DNA from: Ariolimax columbianus
Taxonomy: Eukaryota; Mollusca; Gastropoda; Stylommatophora; Arionidae
Reading direction: 5' to 3'
NCBI GenBank assembly: GCA_036924085.1
Contig: JAVGWX010000008.1
Location: 52,535,314 to 52,599,313, forward strand
DNA: 64,000 nt
The notes under the pieces were generated by a model that was not told the DNA's origin, did no database searches, and saw nothing but the letters and a program-made list of their open reading frames with translations. Every line of letters begins with the position of its first letter. The first letter of the stretch is position 1. Below, one piece after another: positions 53,961-64,000 of this stretch. A program made the position numbers and the translations under genes.

Positions 53961-55120
53961 AGTTTCAGTGTCTTATTCTATGGTCATAATGTTTTAATTG
54001 TCTGAATTGGGTTGTGATTTATTTTCTTGCCACCCACAACTTCTCCAAGGATCTTATTGTTTGAGGCGGTACACGGCGATGGATTAAACGACAGATGTTA
54101 TCACCCTGTTCCAGTAGCGATAACAGTATCATATTCTAACGGTCATTTTGGTGCTAGTTCGGATGCTATTATCATCATCAGCAACGTCATCAATTATAAT
54201 TATCACATCCAGTCACCAGTATAATCACGTACCCTGCCGCTTACATAGCAAAACTGAAATACCGTGGTAATGACGGATACGGCACTCTTTGAATACTACA
54301 ACTGTTGGTGGAGATTGTCAACCCGCCAAGAGCTCATCATCATTGTTTTAGCTCGGCACGAGACATTGCACACCGGCGAACGCGCGCCCGTCTGTGGTCA
54401 GGAAGGCGAAGAACAAATTTCTCGTTTCTGACCAGGATGCGAAGAAAAGGAATAGGGACACACCCCCCCCCCCCACACCCCCACACCCCATCTTCCGGCA
54501 TTATTATCTAGAATTCCCAAGAGCTAATCACTCAGGTGTGGTGGATAATAAGAATAAAAATAAGGACAAGAAGAATAATACTATCATAGACCATGACATG
54601 GAGGTTGATTGGTGCAGACAAGAGCGTATACCACTCACCGGTGTGGGTAGGGGTTAGGGTTTCTGCAGCTACACTTACAGCGCTCTACCTGCTCCTCAGC
54701 CCTTCAGTCTGGCCTCTTCCCTAGGACCTGTCCGGTTTTGGTGACCTTGCCAGGAGTAGAACTCTCCCCAGCATAGACCTCGAGAGCATTGGGCTCACAA
54801 GTGCCCAGACTTTGACACAGCAGACTGACATATGGAGAGGTGTTCAGTGATAGCCCACTGACTTCATTATGTGTTAACTCAGAAGTTTTCAAACATTGTT
54901 GGTCCCCAGCTCCCTTGACCTGTGCATAAATCACCGCGGTTCCTCTTCATACTATATATTAGCAAATGTACACAAACAATTTATATCAAAATATCGAGCC
55001 CAACACTTTTCCCATCTCACAGCGACGCCCTTAACCTCGGGAGCTGTACCGCACAGTTTGAAAACCTATGTGTTAAATGGTAGTTAGTTCACTAACGCTA
55101 GAATGGTTTTTTGGTTCCAG
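53960..55120. other. No recognisable feature up to exon 2
   Basis: Unique sequence with a poly-C run at 54,463-54,473. An 87-codon ORF (54,394-54,657) is rich in K and P and not recognisable. Just before exon 2, CACTAACGC (55,090-55,098) could serve as branch point, with the acceptor TTTTTTGGTTCCAG ending at 55,120. Confidence 0.45.
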
Positions 55121-55279
55121 ATTGGTAACCTGTTGGCCTTGATCATCCTGCATCGAACTAGAATGGAGTCTCAGAGGCTCATGTTTCACAATCTCGTGGC
55201 TGGCCTCGTTTGGAACGATCTCATCGGTATTGTTTTAACGTCACCAGTCACAATTGCGTCCTATATCAATGGCCTGCAG
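55121..55279 (+). CDS. Exon 2 of a prostanoid (EP4-like) receptor GPCR
   Basis: 53 codons flanked by a good acceptor (TTGGTTCCAG|ATT) and donor (CAG|GTGAGT). It encodes the rest of TM1 with the conserved GN pair (IGNLLALIILHRTR), the first intracellular loop and TM2 with its conserved Asp (LVAGLVWNDLIGIVLTSPVT), ending IASYINGLQ. The SPVTIASY stretch at the end of TM2 closely resembles prostanoid receptors (SPVTIATY in vertebrate EP4), which is the main reason for the family call. Exon 1 ends at the same phase, and the joined TM1 has normal length. The rest (from ECL1 onward) must lie beyond 64 kb, because no later exon is visible. As far as I recall, vertebrate prostanoid genes keep TM1-TM5 in one exon, so these intron positions differ. 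Confidence 0.87.
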
Positions 55280-55364
55280 GTGAGTTGTTCTTGATCATTA
55301 ATCAACATAATCTATGTTATAATTAGGCACTAATCTACATTTATTAAGTGATCAGATACACGAG

Positions 55365-56000
55365 GGTAATTCAGTAAGTAGGTCACAGACTGATATGGGA
55401 AAGATGAAAAACATTCGAGGGGTGTTTGATGAAACTGGGACATTTTGTTCTAGTTCTACCTGAATGGGTTATGGCATGCTGAAAATACTATCATTAGTTA
55501 GAGACACTTGTCTCCTATTACTGTTAGGTGGCCCACATGCGATGGGCCAGTCACGTGACCGATAAATAAAATGGCGGACAGCACTGTTAGTGCTTGCATG
55601 GAACAGCGTGTTACGATGAACTTTCTTGTGAAAGAAGGCGTGAAACCTGTGGAAATATACAGAAACCTGCAATCACAATAAGTTGAAGAAACACACAGGA
55701 ACAGTAAAACATTTGAATGGTGTAAACGTTTCGGAGAAAGCCGTACATTCGTGAGTGTTGATCCCGGCGTGGTGGCTCTCAACCCATCACATACACTCAT
55801 GTGAATATCCAGATTGTCGAACGCCTTATTCTAGAAAATCGACGCATAAACTGTTACGAAACTGCACAAAAGGCAGTCTTTTTCAGAGTACTGTGAGCAC
55901 TATTATCCATGAACTTTTGCATTTTCGGACTCGCAACAGCAGGTACGGTGTTCGTACTATGTCTTCGACACTTTCAGCAGTAGAAGTGACTGAGAAAATT
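55365..56000 (+). pseudogene. mariner-family transposase relic
   Basis: A terminal-repeat-like ACGAGGGTAATTCAGTAAGT starts the element at about 55,361. A broken frame then reads MEQRVTMNFLVKEGVKPVEI, YRNLQSQ, a stop, SKTFEWCKRFGESRTFVSVD and later STIIHELLHFRTRNSRYGV in another frame. These match the helix-turn-helix half and linker of a mariner transposase. The catalytic half and right terminal repeat are not seen. It lies 80 bp inside intron 2. TCGTCCACACTTTC-like short repeats at 56,000-56,080 follow. Confidence 0.75.
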
Positions 56001-56526
56001 TGAGGCGTCCACATTTTCTTGAGTCGTCCACACTTTCTTGAGTCGTCCACACTTTCCTAGGTAGTCCACACTTTGAGTAGTGAAAGTGACTGAACACATT
56101 TGTAACATCCATGTGCAATTAATTAGATTCAATAAACTATTTTCAATTTGTTGTTGTTGATTAGAATCAATACTTGTTGAGCACACATTGATATATAGAT
56201 AAATTTATCTCGTACTTTCCTCAAGTCGGCTGTCTGCTCCGGAATAAAAAATTACCCAACCTTGTTATATAATTTTCGTGAAGTCTCTTGTCAACCATAT
56301 AGCTTGATCTACACCAACATCAAACGCTTTTTAAATAACAATGCGCAACGCATTATTGTATCTAATATCGATCATTAGCATTCAGTTGTCACACACGCTG
56401 TCATAGATTGGAGTGGAACTCAGTTTGAGTTCTAAATATATTCTTCAGAAACATGCACTTCAAAGACTCATTGCATAAAAGAGCTGAGCTTCTGGCCCGC
56501 CCCCAGCAGGATGATTCCTGCTAATC

Positions 56527-56962
56527 GAAGTGGTGAGAACAACTAGATCCTAGTGTGACATACGAAGAGTCAAAAAGGCTTATTAGAGCTAGATACATGA
56601 TCAAATGAGAAACAGAACATAATGGCTACATAAAAAAACGATGCCTATTGCCAGTTGAACAGAAGAGAGCAGGTCGTGGTCTTCAGACTTCGCACAGGCC
56701 ACAATAGACTGAGGTACCACCTATTCAATAAATTGAAGATAGGTGGCACTGACGAATGCACGTGCGGTACCGGGAAAATGACCGCTGAACATTTGCTGCA
56801 AAACTGCCCGACATACGAGGATCAGAAAAAGCAGATGTGGCCATCATAAGTGGCAACACTAGACAAGCTCTATGGCAGTGTCGACAGCCTCAGGATAACC
56901 GCTGCTTTTTTCGAAAAAAATAAAGGTTTACGTCTGACAGCGTACGAAGAAGAAGAAGGGAG

Positions 56963-56993
<31 letters not shown>

Positions 56994-56999
56994 GGTGAG
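56527..56999 (+). mobile_element. 5'-truncated (GAA)n-tail LINE copy, subfamily B
   Basis: The body from about 56,538 covers the last 400 bp of the LINE: SKRLIRARYMIK, QLNRREQVVVFRLRTGHNRL, TCGTGKMTAEHLLQNCPTYE, a premature stop, then (GAA)n with a (GGGA) interruption. GAAGTGGTGAG occurs at both edges (56,527-56,537 and 56,989-56,999); the first bases are ambiguous with the tail. Confidence 0.87.
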
Positions 57000-57209
57000 G
57001 TTAAAACCATTGATACCCTTTAGCAAGAAAAGTATGTAGGCCAAAATTGATAATGCATAAGCAAGATCACAATTTTGATTTCAAATAACATGCTACCTTA
57101 CAGGAAGTCCTGTGACAGAGGCTAGAAATAGTTAACCAAACTAAAATGACTAACCGAAAGAAGTTCTGTTGGACCGAAACGAGCAGAAAGAGAAAGTATA
57201 GGAACAGAT

Positions 57210-58735
57210 GTCACATGTCATCCAAAATTGCTGTATGAAATTAGAGACCAACTAGCAAAACCATTGGCTATATTATGTTCTCAATCACTTTCAAAAGGGA
57301 TTGTTCCACGGGATTGGAAAGATGCAGAAGTGATACCCTTATTCAAAAAAGGCAAAAAATCAGATCCAGCAAATTATAGACCGCTGAGTTTAACGAGCAT
57401 AGTCTGTAAATTGTTAGAGTCAATAATCAAAGAAAACATTGTAATGCATTTAGACAAATTTAATCTAATTAGAAATAGTCAGCATGGGTTTACTAGAGGG
57501 AGATCATGCTTAACAAATCTATTAGAATTCATGGAGGAGGTTACTAAAATCATAGATAAAGGGGAGCCAGTGGATGTTATTTATCTAAACTTTGCAAAGG
57601 CCTTTGATAGAGTACCTCATCAAAGATTATTTCGAAAGTTAAAATCACATGGAATAGGTGGGGAAGTTGCCAAATGGATTGAAAATTGGTTTACGGGAAG
57701 AAGGCAGAGGGTGGGCATAAATAAGGAGTACTCTGAGTGGAGTGAAGTGAAAAGTGGTGTGCCACAGGGCTCGGTTTTTGGGACCAATTTTGTTCTTGAT
57801 AGATATATCAATGATTTGGACATAGAAATGAGATCCAAGATTGCAAAATTTGCTGATGACACAAAACTATGCAGTAGTGTCTCATCGAAAGCGGAAGTGG
57901 ATATATTGATGTCGGATTTAGATAAAATTCGAGAATGGTCTGTAAGCTGGCAAATGGAGTTTAATGTAGATAAATGTACAGTCATCCACATGGGTAGATC
58001 CAATATGGAACATAATTACAGAATGGGAGAAAACAATATTAGAAAGATAGATAAGGAAAGGGACCTAGGGGTTATAATAGATCATACAGGAAAGGTGAAT
58101 GAGCAAGTTAAGGTAGCAGTGAAAAAGGCAAATGCAATGTTAGGTATGATAAAAAGAAATATTAAACATAAGAGCAAGGAAGTGATCATCAAACTGTATA
58201 AAGCTTTAGTTAGACCTAGATTGGAGTAGTGTGTACAGGTGTGGAGTCCTTATCATAGTGGGGACATAAACATGCTAGAAAGAATACAAAAAAGAGCGAC
58301 AAAGATGATAGTGGGATTCCAGAATTACAGTTATGAGGAACGACTCAGAAAAACCGGCCTACAGTGTCTCGAGGAGAGAAGAATTCGTGGTGACTTAATA
58401 CAGGTTGATAAGATGATCAGAGGAATCGATAAATTAGACTATAACAAGTTTTTTAAAATACAGCCACCTACAATAACACGAGGGCATAGCTACAAGCTGA
58501 CTAAAGAGAGGTCCAGGCTAGATATTAGGAAATATTTGTTTAGTCAGAGAGTGGTGTCTGCTTGGAATGCATTGCCAGGGGAGGTAGTGGAGGCAGGGAC
58601 AGTTAATGCATTTAAGAATAAACTGGATGCGCAAAGCTTTTAGAGCAAGGTGATGTAAATGTAACTGGTTGTATACAGACTCTGCAGGGTCTTCTAAACC
58701 AGTATAAAGACGTTAAGTTTAAGTGTGTATTTGCA
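57210..58735 (+). pseudogene. CR1-like LINE, RT domain to 3' end
   Basis: 5'-truncated just before the RT domain. From 57,228 it reads 333 codons: VIPLFKKGKKSDPANYRPLS, SQHGFTRGRSCLTNLLEF, YLNFAKAFDRVPHQRLFRKL, SGVPQGSVFG, FADDTKLCSSV, VDKCTVIHMG and DLGVIIDHTGKVNEQVKVAV. A TAG stop at 58,227-58,229 sits where the usual LEY(C) block is, then the frame continues to 58,643 (MLERIQKRATKMIVGF, YSYEERLRKTGLQCLEERRI, VVSAWNALPGEVVEAGTVNA). Motif A has Asn in place of the first catalytic Asp (YLNFAKAF), and motif B is degraded after PQGSV, so the enzyme is dead. The 3' UTR is only about 75 bp: an ACTGGTT...AACCAGT hairpin and GACGTTAAG. The same tail is found at 8.1, 15.5, 42.4 and 44.7 kb. Confidence 0.9.
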
Positions 58736-60955
58736 TTGCGGGAGTCGACAAAGAAGAGGACATATCGTGCTGAAGAATAAGGGCCGCATGCCAAAATGCA
58801 GTCGCTGCGCCGTGTGCAGGACAGGTTTATATTTTTACACGTGACATAATACAAACGATTAAAATCCGGCGGCTCTGGCATCCTCTCCTAACTTGTAGGA
58901 TCTGATAACTAAACAGTGCGATATTTTCAAATAATAAAACGGTAACACATGATCAGTTAGTAAGATAGACTTGTGTAACAGGGGTATGTATTAGGTAGCA
59001 GTATGTAACAGAACCACCGGCCAGGATAACATAAGGGTTAGAGACAAAAGTTTATTCTCTGGAGCTAACATTAGTTTGGACTGGGATAAAATGGCTCATT
59101 CAGTGGGTATGGGTAAGTTAGAGTTCACCTCGCGTCATCCGGTTAGCGATATCGACATGTCATGAAGAGTGATGAACTAAATGAATGGGGGGGGGGGGGG
59201 GGGGGCATCAGTCCAGCCTTTTTAGGTTTAGTATCTGGAGTTCAGAGTAAAGGTAGAGGGATTAGGGAACAATTTATCGCACGTGAGACTGTCAGATTTA
59301 GTATCACAGAGTGACAAGTAACTATAGGAGGCAAAAAGGATTAAAAAACGGGAGTAACCAAGTAAGATTGACGGCTGACCAGTCAACTGGAAAGGAAGAG
59401 TGAATCTAAGGACTACCACCATCTTGGTTCGGGAGGAGCAAAAATAGGTCTATAAAATTAAGGCAGTCATAAAGAGAGAATAATTTCGAGAGCTGATCGG
59501 GGTAGAGATACACCATATGTCAAGGGCATTGCACTATTGTTCATTGGTACAAATGGTGGACTCACTGTAGGCAATATGAGAAGAAAATATGTTCACTTGC
59601 ATTGGCAGTTACACAAACTGAGGCGATATACCCAGTGGTACTTTAACAGACATCAATTCTTGATGTTCTGCTGAGCTCGAAAACAAAAGGACTGTACGTA
59701 TGATTTAGGTCAGGTGAGTTGGCCATTACCTCTAGATCGAAGGTGAGTTGTAACTTGAATTCTCAGGAAGCAATTCCACAATAATAGGAAGAAGTCATTA
59801 TTGCACAGGGAAGAACCGTTGGCCGCTAGAGATTAACGTTATCACCAACAGCTAGAGGGCACACGTTACAACATAATAGATAGTAGTTAATCAGTGTAGA
59901 ACAAGGTTGTATTAATTGTCATATATATTAGGGCATACTATATAACTGGGTTTATAGTTCCAGGGATTCTATTCAAGCTCATGCTCACATTCCATGAGAA
60001 AGAAAGATTTATTGATGTTTAAAAAGTTTAATTTTAATCATGTTGTAACCAATACCTTAGTAAATTAATGAATTATTTTGTTTTTATGGTTTACAAATGT
60101 TTTATAGTTTTCTGTATGTTGAAGTCGTCACGTCAAAAACTTAATGTTTAACAGAAAGTTAGAAAGAAATTCTAGCTTTATCACACTTAAATAAGAAAGC
60201 AGTAAGTTATGATTATATATTTAACAGTAAAATATGATCAAATAAATCATTGGCTTATTTCGTCTTGTCAGACGATAGTAATTGTGTTATTTGCACAAAG
60301 TCCGGACAGAAATATAGAGACCATGTGTTTCCCATGCAGTATAGTCCCTCTCTCGGTCTGCCTTGTTTACTTCAAGAGAAAGGTGATACCAATACATTTG
60401 GAACAGGGCAAGCTGCAGAAGCTGCCGGATCAGCAGAGCAATGCTCTATCTGTTCGCCTGTCGGGGCTTCACTCCTAGACCAGTCGCCAACCAAGGCTAA
60501 GGGCTTGGTCTGCCCTACCACAACATTCAGCTGAGGTTGTCTTTCCTCGCTCTAGGATAAGACATTATATCCTCTTGCATCTGCTCCTTCGCACATCGTC
60601 GGTTGTCACGTTTAATAGATGCTGATAAACTTTCAAAGTTAGCAGAAAACAGGTTGTACAGCCATATATGACAAAATCCCACAAGACGCAGAATCTTATC
60701 TTCAAGGTTCAGATGGTTTGAAATCAGAGTTTTCCTTCTCCTAGATGAGCAACCTTCCTAGGCTTTCGATCTCTACCTGCCTGAAACTGCTGTTTTTTAA
60801 GGCGCCAGTGGCTCGCCTTCCGCCCCTTCTCCTGTTTCTCAAAACAGTTCTGCCGTGTGAAGGCCATGAGTTGGGACTTTGTTGTCAGGTGCTATATGAG
60901 AGGCACGCTATGTAAGCATTTAGTTGGTGTTCATCCACAACCACACCCCAGGGTA
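58736..60955. other. No recognisable feature; poly-G run at 59,187-59,205
   Basis: Unique intronic sequence. ORFs near 60.2-60.5 kb are compositional, and I see no domain or shared repeat. Confidence 0.45.
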
Positions 60956-60959
60956 TAAT

Positions 60960-61450
60960 AACATTTAGAACCAGATAATATAACATAACGATATGATCAT
61001 ATAATATAACAGTAAGATATGGTCAAATAAATTAACAGAATCACAAGATCAGATAATGCAACAGTAGAACACGTTCAAATAACATAACAATAAGATGGGC
61101 TCAGATAACATTACAGTAGAAAATGTTCATATAACATAACATTAAGATAGACTCAGATACCATAACAATAATGTAAGCTCAGATAACATAACAGTAAGAT
61201 AGGGTTAGATAACATAACAATAACAATTAGGTAAGCTCAGATAACATAACAATAAGATAAGCTCAGATTACATAAGATAGGCTCAGATAACATAACAGTA
61301 AGATGAGCTCAGATAACATAACAGTAAGATAGACTCAGATAACATAACAGTAAGGTAAGCTCAGATAACATAACAATAAGATAAGCTCAGATTACATAAG
61401 ATAGGCTCAGATAACATAACAGTAAGATAAGCTCAGATAACATTACAGCA
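60960..61450. repeat. 26-bp minisatellite, about 18 units
   Basis: The unit is GATAAGCTCAGATAACATAA then CAGTAA, with variants lacking parts (GATTACATAAGATAGGC). Confidence 0.92.
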
Positions 61451-61764
61451 CGATATGTTGAGGTGTAGGAACATTTGATTTGCTTTGATGGCAGAAAGTA
61501 GACGCGAGCTAACATTTAGGATTCCCACCTCTTAGTCTGGAAACACGGGTTTGAACTTCGGTGAGCCCTAAATTTCCTCCCCACCCCCCTAAGAATGGTG
61601 AAGTTAAAGCATATCCTCTACCTTGCTCGGCGACTGCTTTGAATGAACTGCTTTTAATTGTTTTTTGCTTACAGATCTCATCTATGAGAGACACACACGA
61701 ATGATAGCGTTGAGATAACTTTCACATGATAACTACAGTCGAAGATATATATCGACACCTCTAT

Positions 61765-61990
61765 CTGTTCTCTGTCTGTTTGTCTGTCTGTCAATTTATC
61801 GGTGGGTCGGTCAGTCTGTTAGTCTTTCGGTATATATGTCTAACTATCTACCTGTCTGTCTGTCTGCTTGCCTGCCTGCCTTACTGACTGTCTGTCTGTC
61901 TGTCTGCCTTCCTGACTGTCTGTCTGTCTGACTGACTGCCTGCCTGTCTATCAAACTTTCTATATGTCTATTCTGTCTGTCTGTCTCTAT
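61765..61990. repeat. (CTGT)n-rich microsatellite
   Basis: CTGT units mixed with CTGA, CTGC and CTAT. The stretch 61,505-61,570 before it has a GGGTTTGAACTTCGGTG word that could be a weak B-box relic. Confidence 0.88.
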
Positions 61991-62064
61991 TTATATGTAT
62001 GTCTGTATATGTAGATCTTGACTGCAAATAATACCCTACAATTAATTTTAAAACCTGCATTTTT

Positions 62065-62250
62065 AAAACATTCTATTTGCCGAAGACGGATGTGTCGGAC
62101 CGAAAGGTGCAAATACCGCAGTCAAACTGTAAACTAGCGATACAACGCATTCCGTTCTCTGGACTACATCCTGTTACTTGCAAAGCCCTGTTCAGGGCTT
62201 ATGGGCTGGAGATTGAGAACGAACATAGAAGAAGAAGAAGAAAACATTCT
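62065..62250 (+). mobile_element. SINE copy with (GAA)n tail and 10-bp TSD
   Basis: The body 62,075-62,240 starts in the core (GACGGATGTGTCGGACCGAA), continues AACGCATTCCGTTCTCTGG and GCCCTGTTCAGGGCTTATGG, and ends GAGATTGAGAACGAAC followed by (GAA)n. AAAACATTCT lies at 62,065-62,074 and 62,241-62,250. Confidence 0.92.
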
Positions 62251-63190
62251 CGAAAATAATCATGAGATGATAGTGAAACAAAATAAAGCCAGTCATGTGT
62301 AATGAATTGTGCATGATTGTCAATGACTTATGCATAAATAATATGAATAATATAAAGGCGTTATTGTCGTTACTTTAAAATGATAAATATTTAAAACATG
62401 TTTAGAATTCACGCATAAACTTAAAAGAAGGCTTTATGCAAAGATAAACATATACACGTTTTCGCATGTCAGTAAGGTTAAATATTAACAGGAAAGGCCT
62501 AAGCATATTTTTTTATGTTCAAGAAGTAAGAGTTCGAGAAATGGTAATCAGATACTAAGTTTTAAGCAGATAACTCAAGAATTTTGGTTAGGAAGTTTAC
62601 CGTTACCTGATCTATTCTGTCTGTACAGTAAAAACATTATGAAATCCACCTATGATATCCCAGAGATATGTCGGTAGACATAACATAATCAACTCGCGAT
62701 CAGCTGATGGCGAATTGATATATACGTAGTGATTGATATGGTAGAAATTGGCAGTAATAACAAGCATGTTTGTGTAGATAGGCAGAAATCGGAAAGGATG
62801 GTCATCTCCAATTAACAAAGCTGTCCAAAATGTAATATCAAATATTGGTTGAAGCAATATCGTAGTTGAGTTGATGTGCGATAAGAAGTGTATGAGGCCG
62901 GGGAGTGTCATGATGGCGCTAGAATGTAAGGGTGACCCATAAGGACGAGGAAAAAAGGACGAATAATATGAAACAGAGAAGTAGAGGAAATATAAATAAA
63001 ATAAAGAAACAATTTGACAATGAAGCAGAGCTAGATAAGAAGAATAAGTAAAATAATGAGAAAATGATAGTTGACGATTTGTTTAGGGCGGCCATATTGT
63101 ACACTGGAAAATTAAACAAGTACACACAAAAATACAATTAATCCAACGCACGAAATGTCAAATATAGAAGTACATTTCAAATACATTTAA
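62251..63190. other. No recognisable feature
   Basis: AT-rich intronic sequence without conserved coding stretches or repeats shared elsewhere in the window. Confidence 0.45.
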
Positions 63191-63194
63191 AGGA

Positions 63195-63219
63195 TTTGAG
63201 CACGACAGAAAGAGAGAAA

Positions 63220-63270
<51 letters not shown>

Positions 63271-63500
63271 CGGGATAAATAGAATGACAGAGAGTGAGAG
63301 GATAAAGAAAGAAGCAAATAAGGAGGGAGAGAGAAAGGGATTGAGAGAAATAGAGAGAAAGAAAAAGAGAGAAAGCTGTAAAGAGAGGGCATGAAAGAAA
63401 GAAAGAAATAGAAATAAGCAGAGAGAGAGAATGAAATTAAGAAAGAGATATGGGGGAGAGAGAGAAAGAAAGAAAGAGAACGAAAAAATTAAAAGAAAGA
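63195..63500. repeat. (GA)n/(GAAA)n purine-rich repeat
   Basis: Pure GA at about 63,222-63,264, then mixed GAAA and GAGA. The opposite-strand ORF of S, L and F is an artefact. Confidence 0.95.
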
Positions 63501-63507
63501 ATGACCT

Positions 63508-63630
63508 TTTTTTGCGTTCGTCTTATTTTTCTTTTCCCCAAGGCGGTGTGCGTTGCACTACGGTTTTTATTTTGCGCTTATCGGCCCAGTGCATCCGACT
63601 TCGGAATGCATTTTATGTAAGGCATGAACA
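63508..63630 (-). mobile_element. 5'-truncated tRNA-Arg-like SINE, inverted
   Basis: Starts with the T-rich tail (CTTTTTTTGCGTTCGTC), then CCCCAAGGCGGTGTGCGTTG, CACTACGGTTTTTATTTTGC and GGCCCAGTGCATCCGACTTC, the reverse of the SINE 3' half at 12.5 kb. Confidence 0.85.
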
Positions 63631-63724
63631 ATACACTATGTTTGATCACAACTAATCCTTTGATTTATATAGCTGGGAAGTCCAAAAACATCAAACGCGA
63701 GATGCAGTTCAGAAATAAAGCGTT

Positions 63725-64000
63725 AAACAGTTCAGGCGAACACAGAAAACAGCTCAGACAAACGCAGAAAACAGCTCAGACAAACGCAGAAAACAGCTCA
63801 GACAAACGCAGAAAACAGCTCATACAAACTCGTAAAACAGCTCAGACAAACTCGTAAAACAGCTCAGACAACCGCGTAAAACAGCTCAGACAAACGCGGA
63901 AAACAGCTCAGACAAACGCGTAAAACAGCTCAGACAAACGCGGAAAACAGCACAGACAAACGCGGAAATCAACTCAGGAAAACGTAGAAAACAGCTCAGA
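63725..64000. repeat. 22-bp minisatellite running off the window
   Basis: The unit is CAGCTCAGACAAACGCAGAA then AA, with TCGTAA and GCGGAA variants. At least 12 units, cut by the window end. Confidence 0.93.

Overview
This is a stretch of animal nuclear genome with no bacterial-style gene organisation. Spliced exons, tRNA-headed SINEs, several APE-type LINE families, mariner relics and very many minisatellites suggest a mollusc, most likely a gastropod. The organism call is an inference from repeat style; I could not run a search.

The only host gene I can support is a G-protein-coupled receptor on the + strand that resembles prostanoid (EP4-type) receptors. Exon 1 (17,771-17,917) carries the start codon, a glycosylatable N-terminus and the first part of TM1. 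Exon 2 (55,121-55,279) carries the rest of TM1, the first intracellular loop and TM2. Both junctions are phase 0, and the reading frame continues from one exon to the other across an intron of about 37.2 kb. Further exons would lie beyond the window.

The left flank (1-17.7 kb) is mainly tandem arrays (GAGACC-type, then 53-, 84-, 36-, 46-, 19-, 31-, 17-, 33-, 37- and 25-bp units), SINE copies and decayed LINEs. Intron 1 (17.9-55.1 kb) holds more of the same: a LINE with an exact 425-bp internal duplication (25.4-27.6 kb), an RNase H relic with fifteen 63-bp repeats (36.9-38.5 kb), a LINE C-terminus with 42-bp repeats (45 kb), and others. Intron 2 (55.3 kb to the end) holds a mariner relic, a nearly complete CR1-like LINE 3' half, SINEs and satellite.

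The most interesting object is a 7,375-bp insertion on the - strand at 28,197-35,571, flanked by an exact 13-bp target-site duplication (28,184-28,196 and 35,572-35,584). Read 5' to 3' it contains a GC-rich stretch resembling a 5' external transcribed spacer, about 1.23 kb of 18S rRNA from its first base, a tandem mosaic of short 28S and 18S pieces, the strongly diverged 3' end of 28S rRNA ending at the mature 3' terminus, a leader of about 0.5 kb without an ORF1, an endonuclease-reverse transcriptase-RNase H ORF with one frameshift, and a (GAA)n tail. It looks like one retrotransposition event with an rRNA-derived 5' part. Four shorter copies of the same LINE occur in the window, all with GAA tails and target-site duplications. 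A SINE family with the same tail appears to use the same machinery. A second LINE (CR1-like) shares its 3' hairpin tail with another short element.
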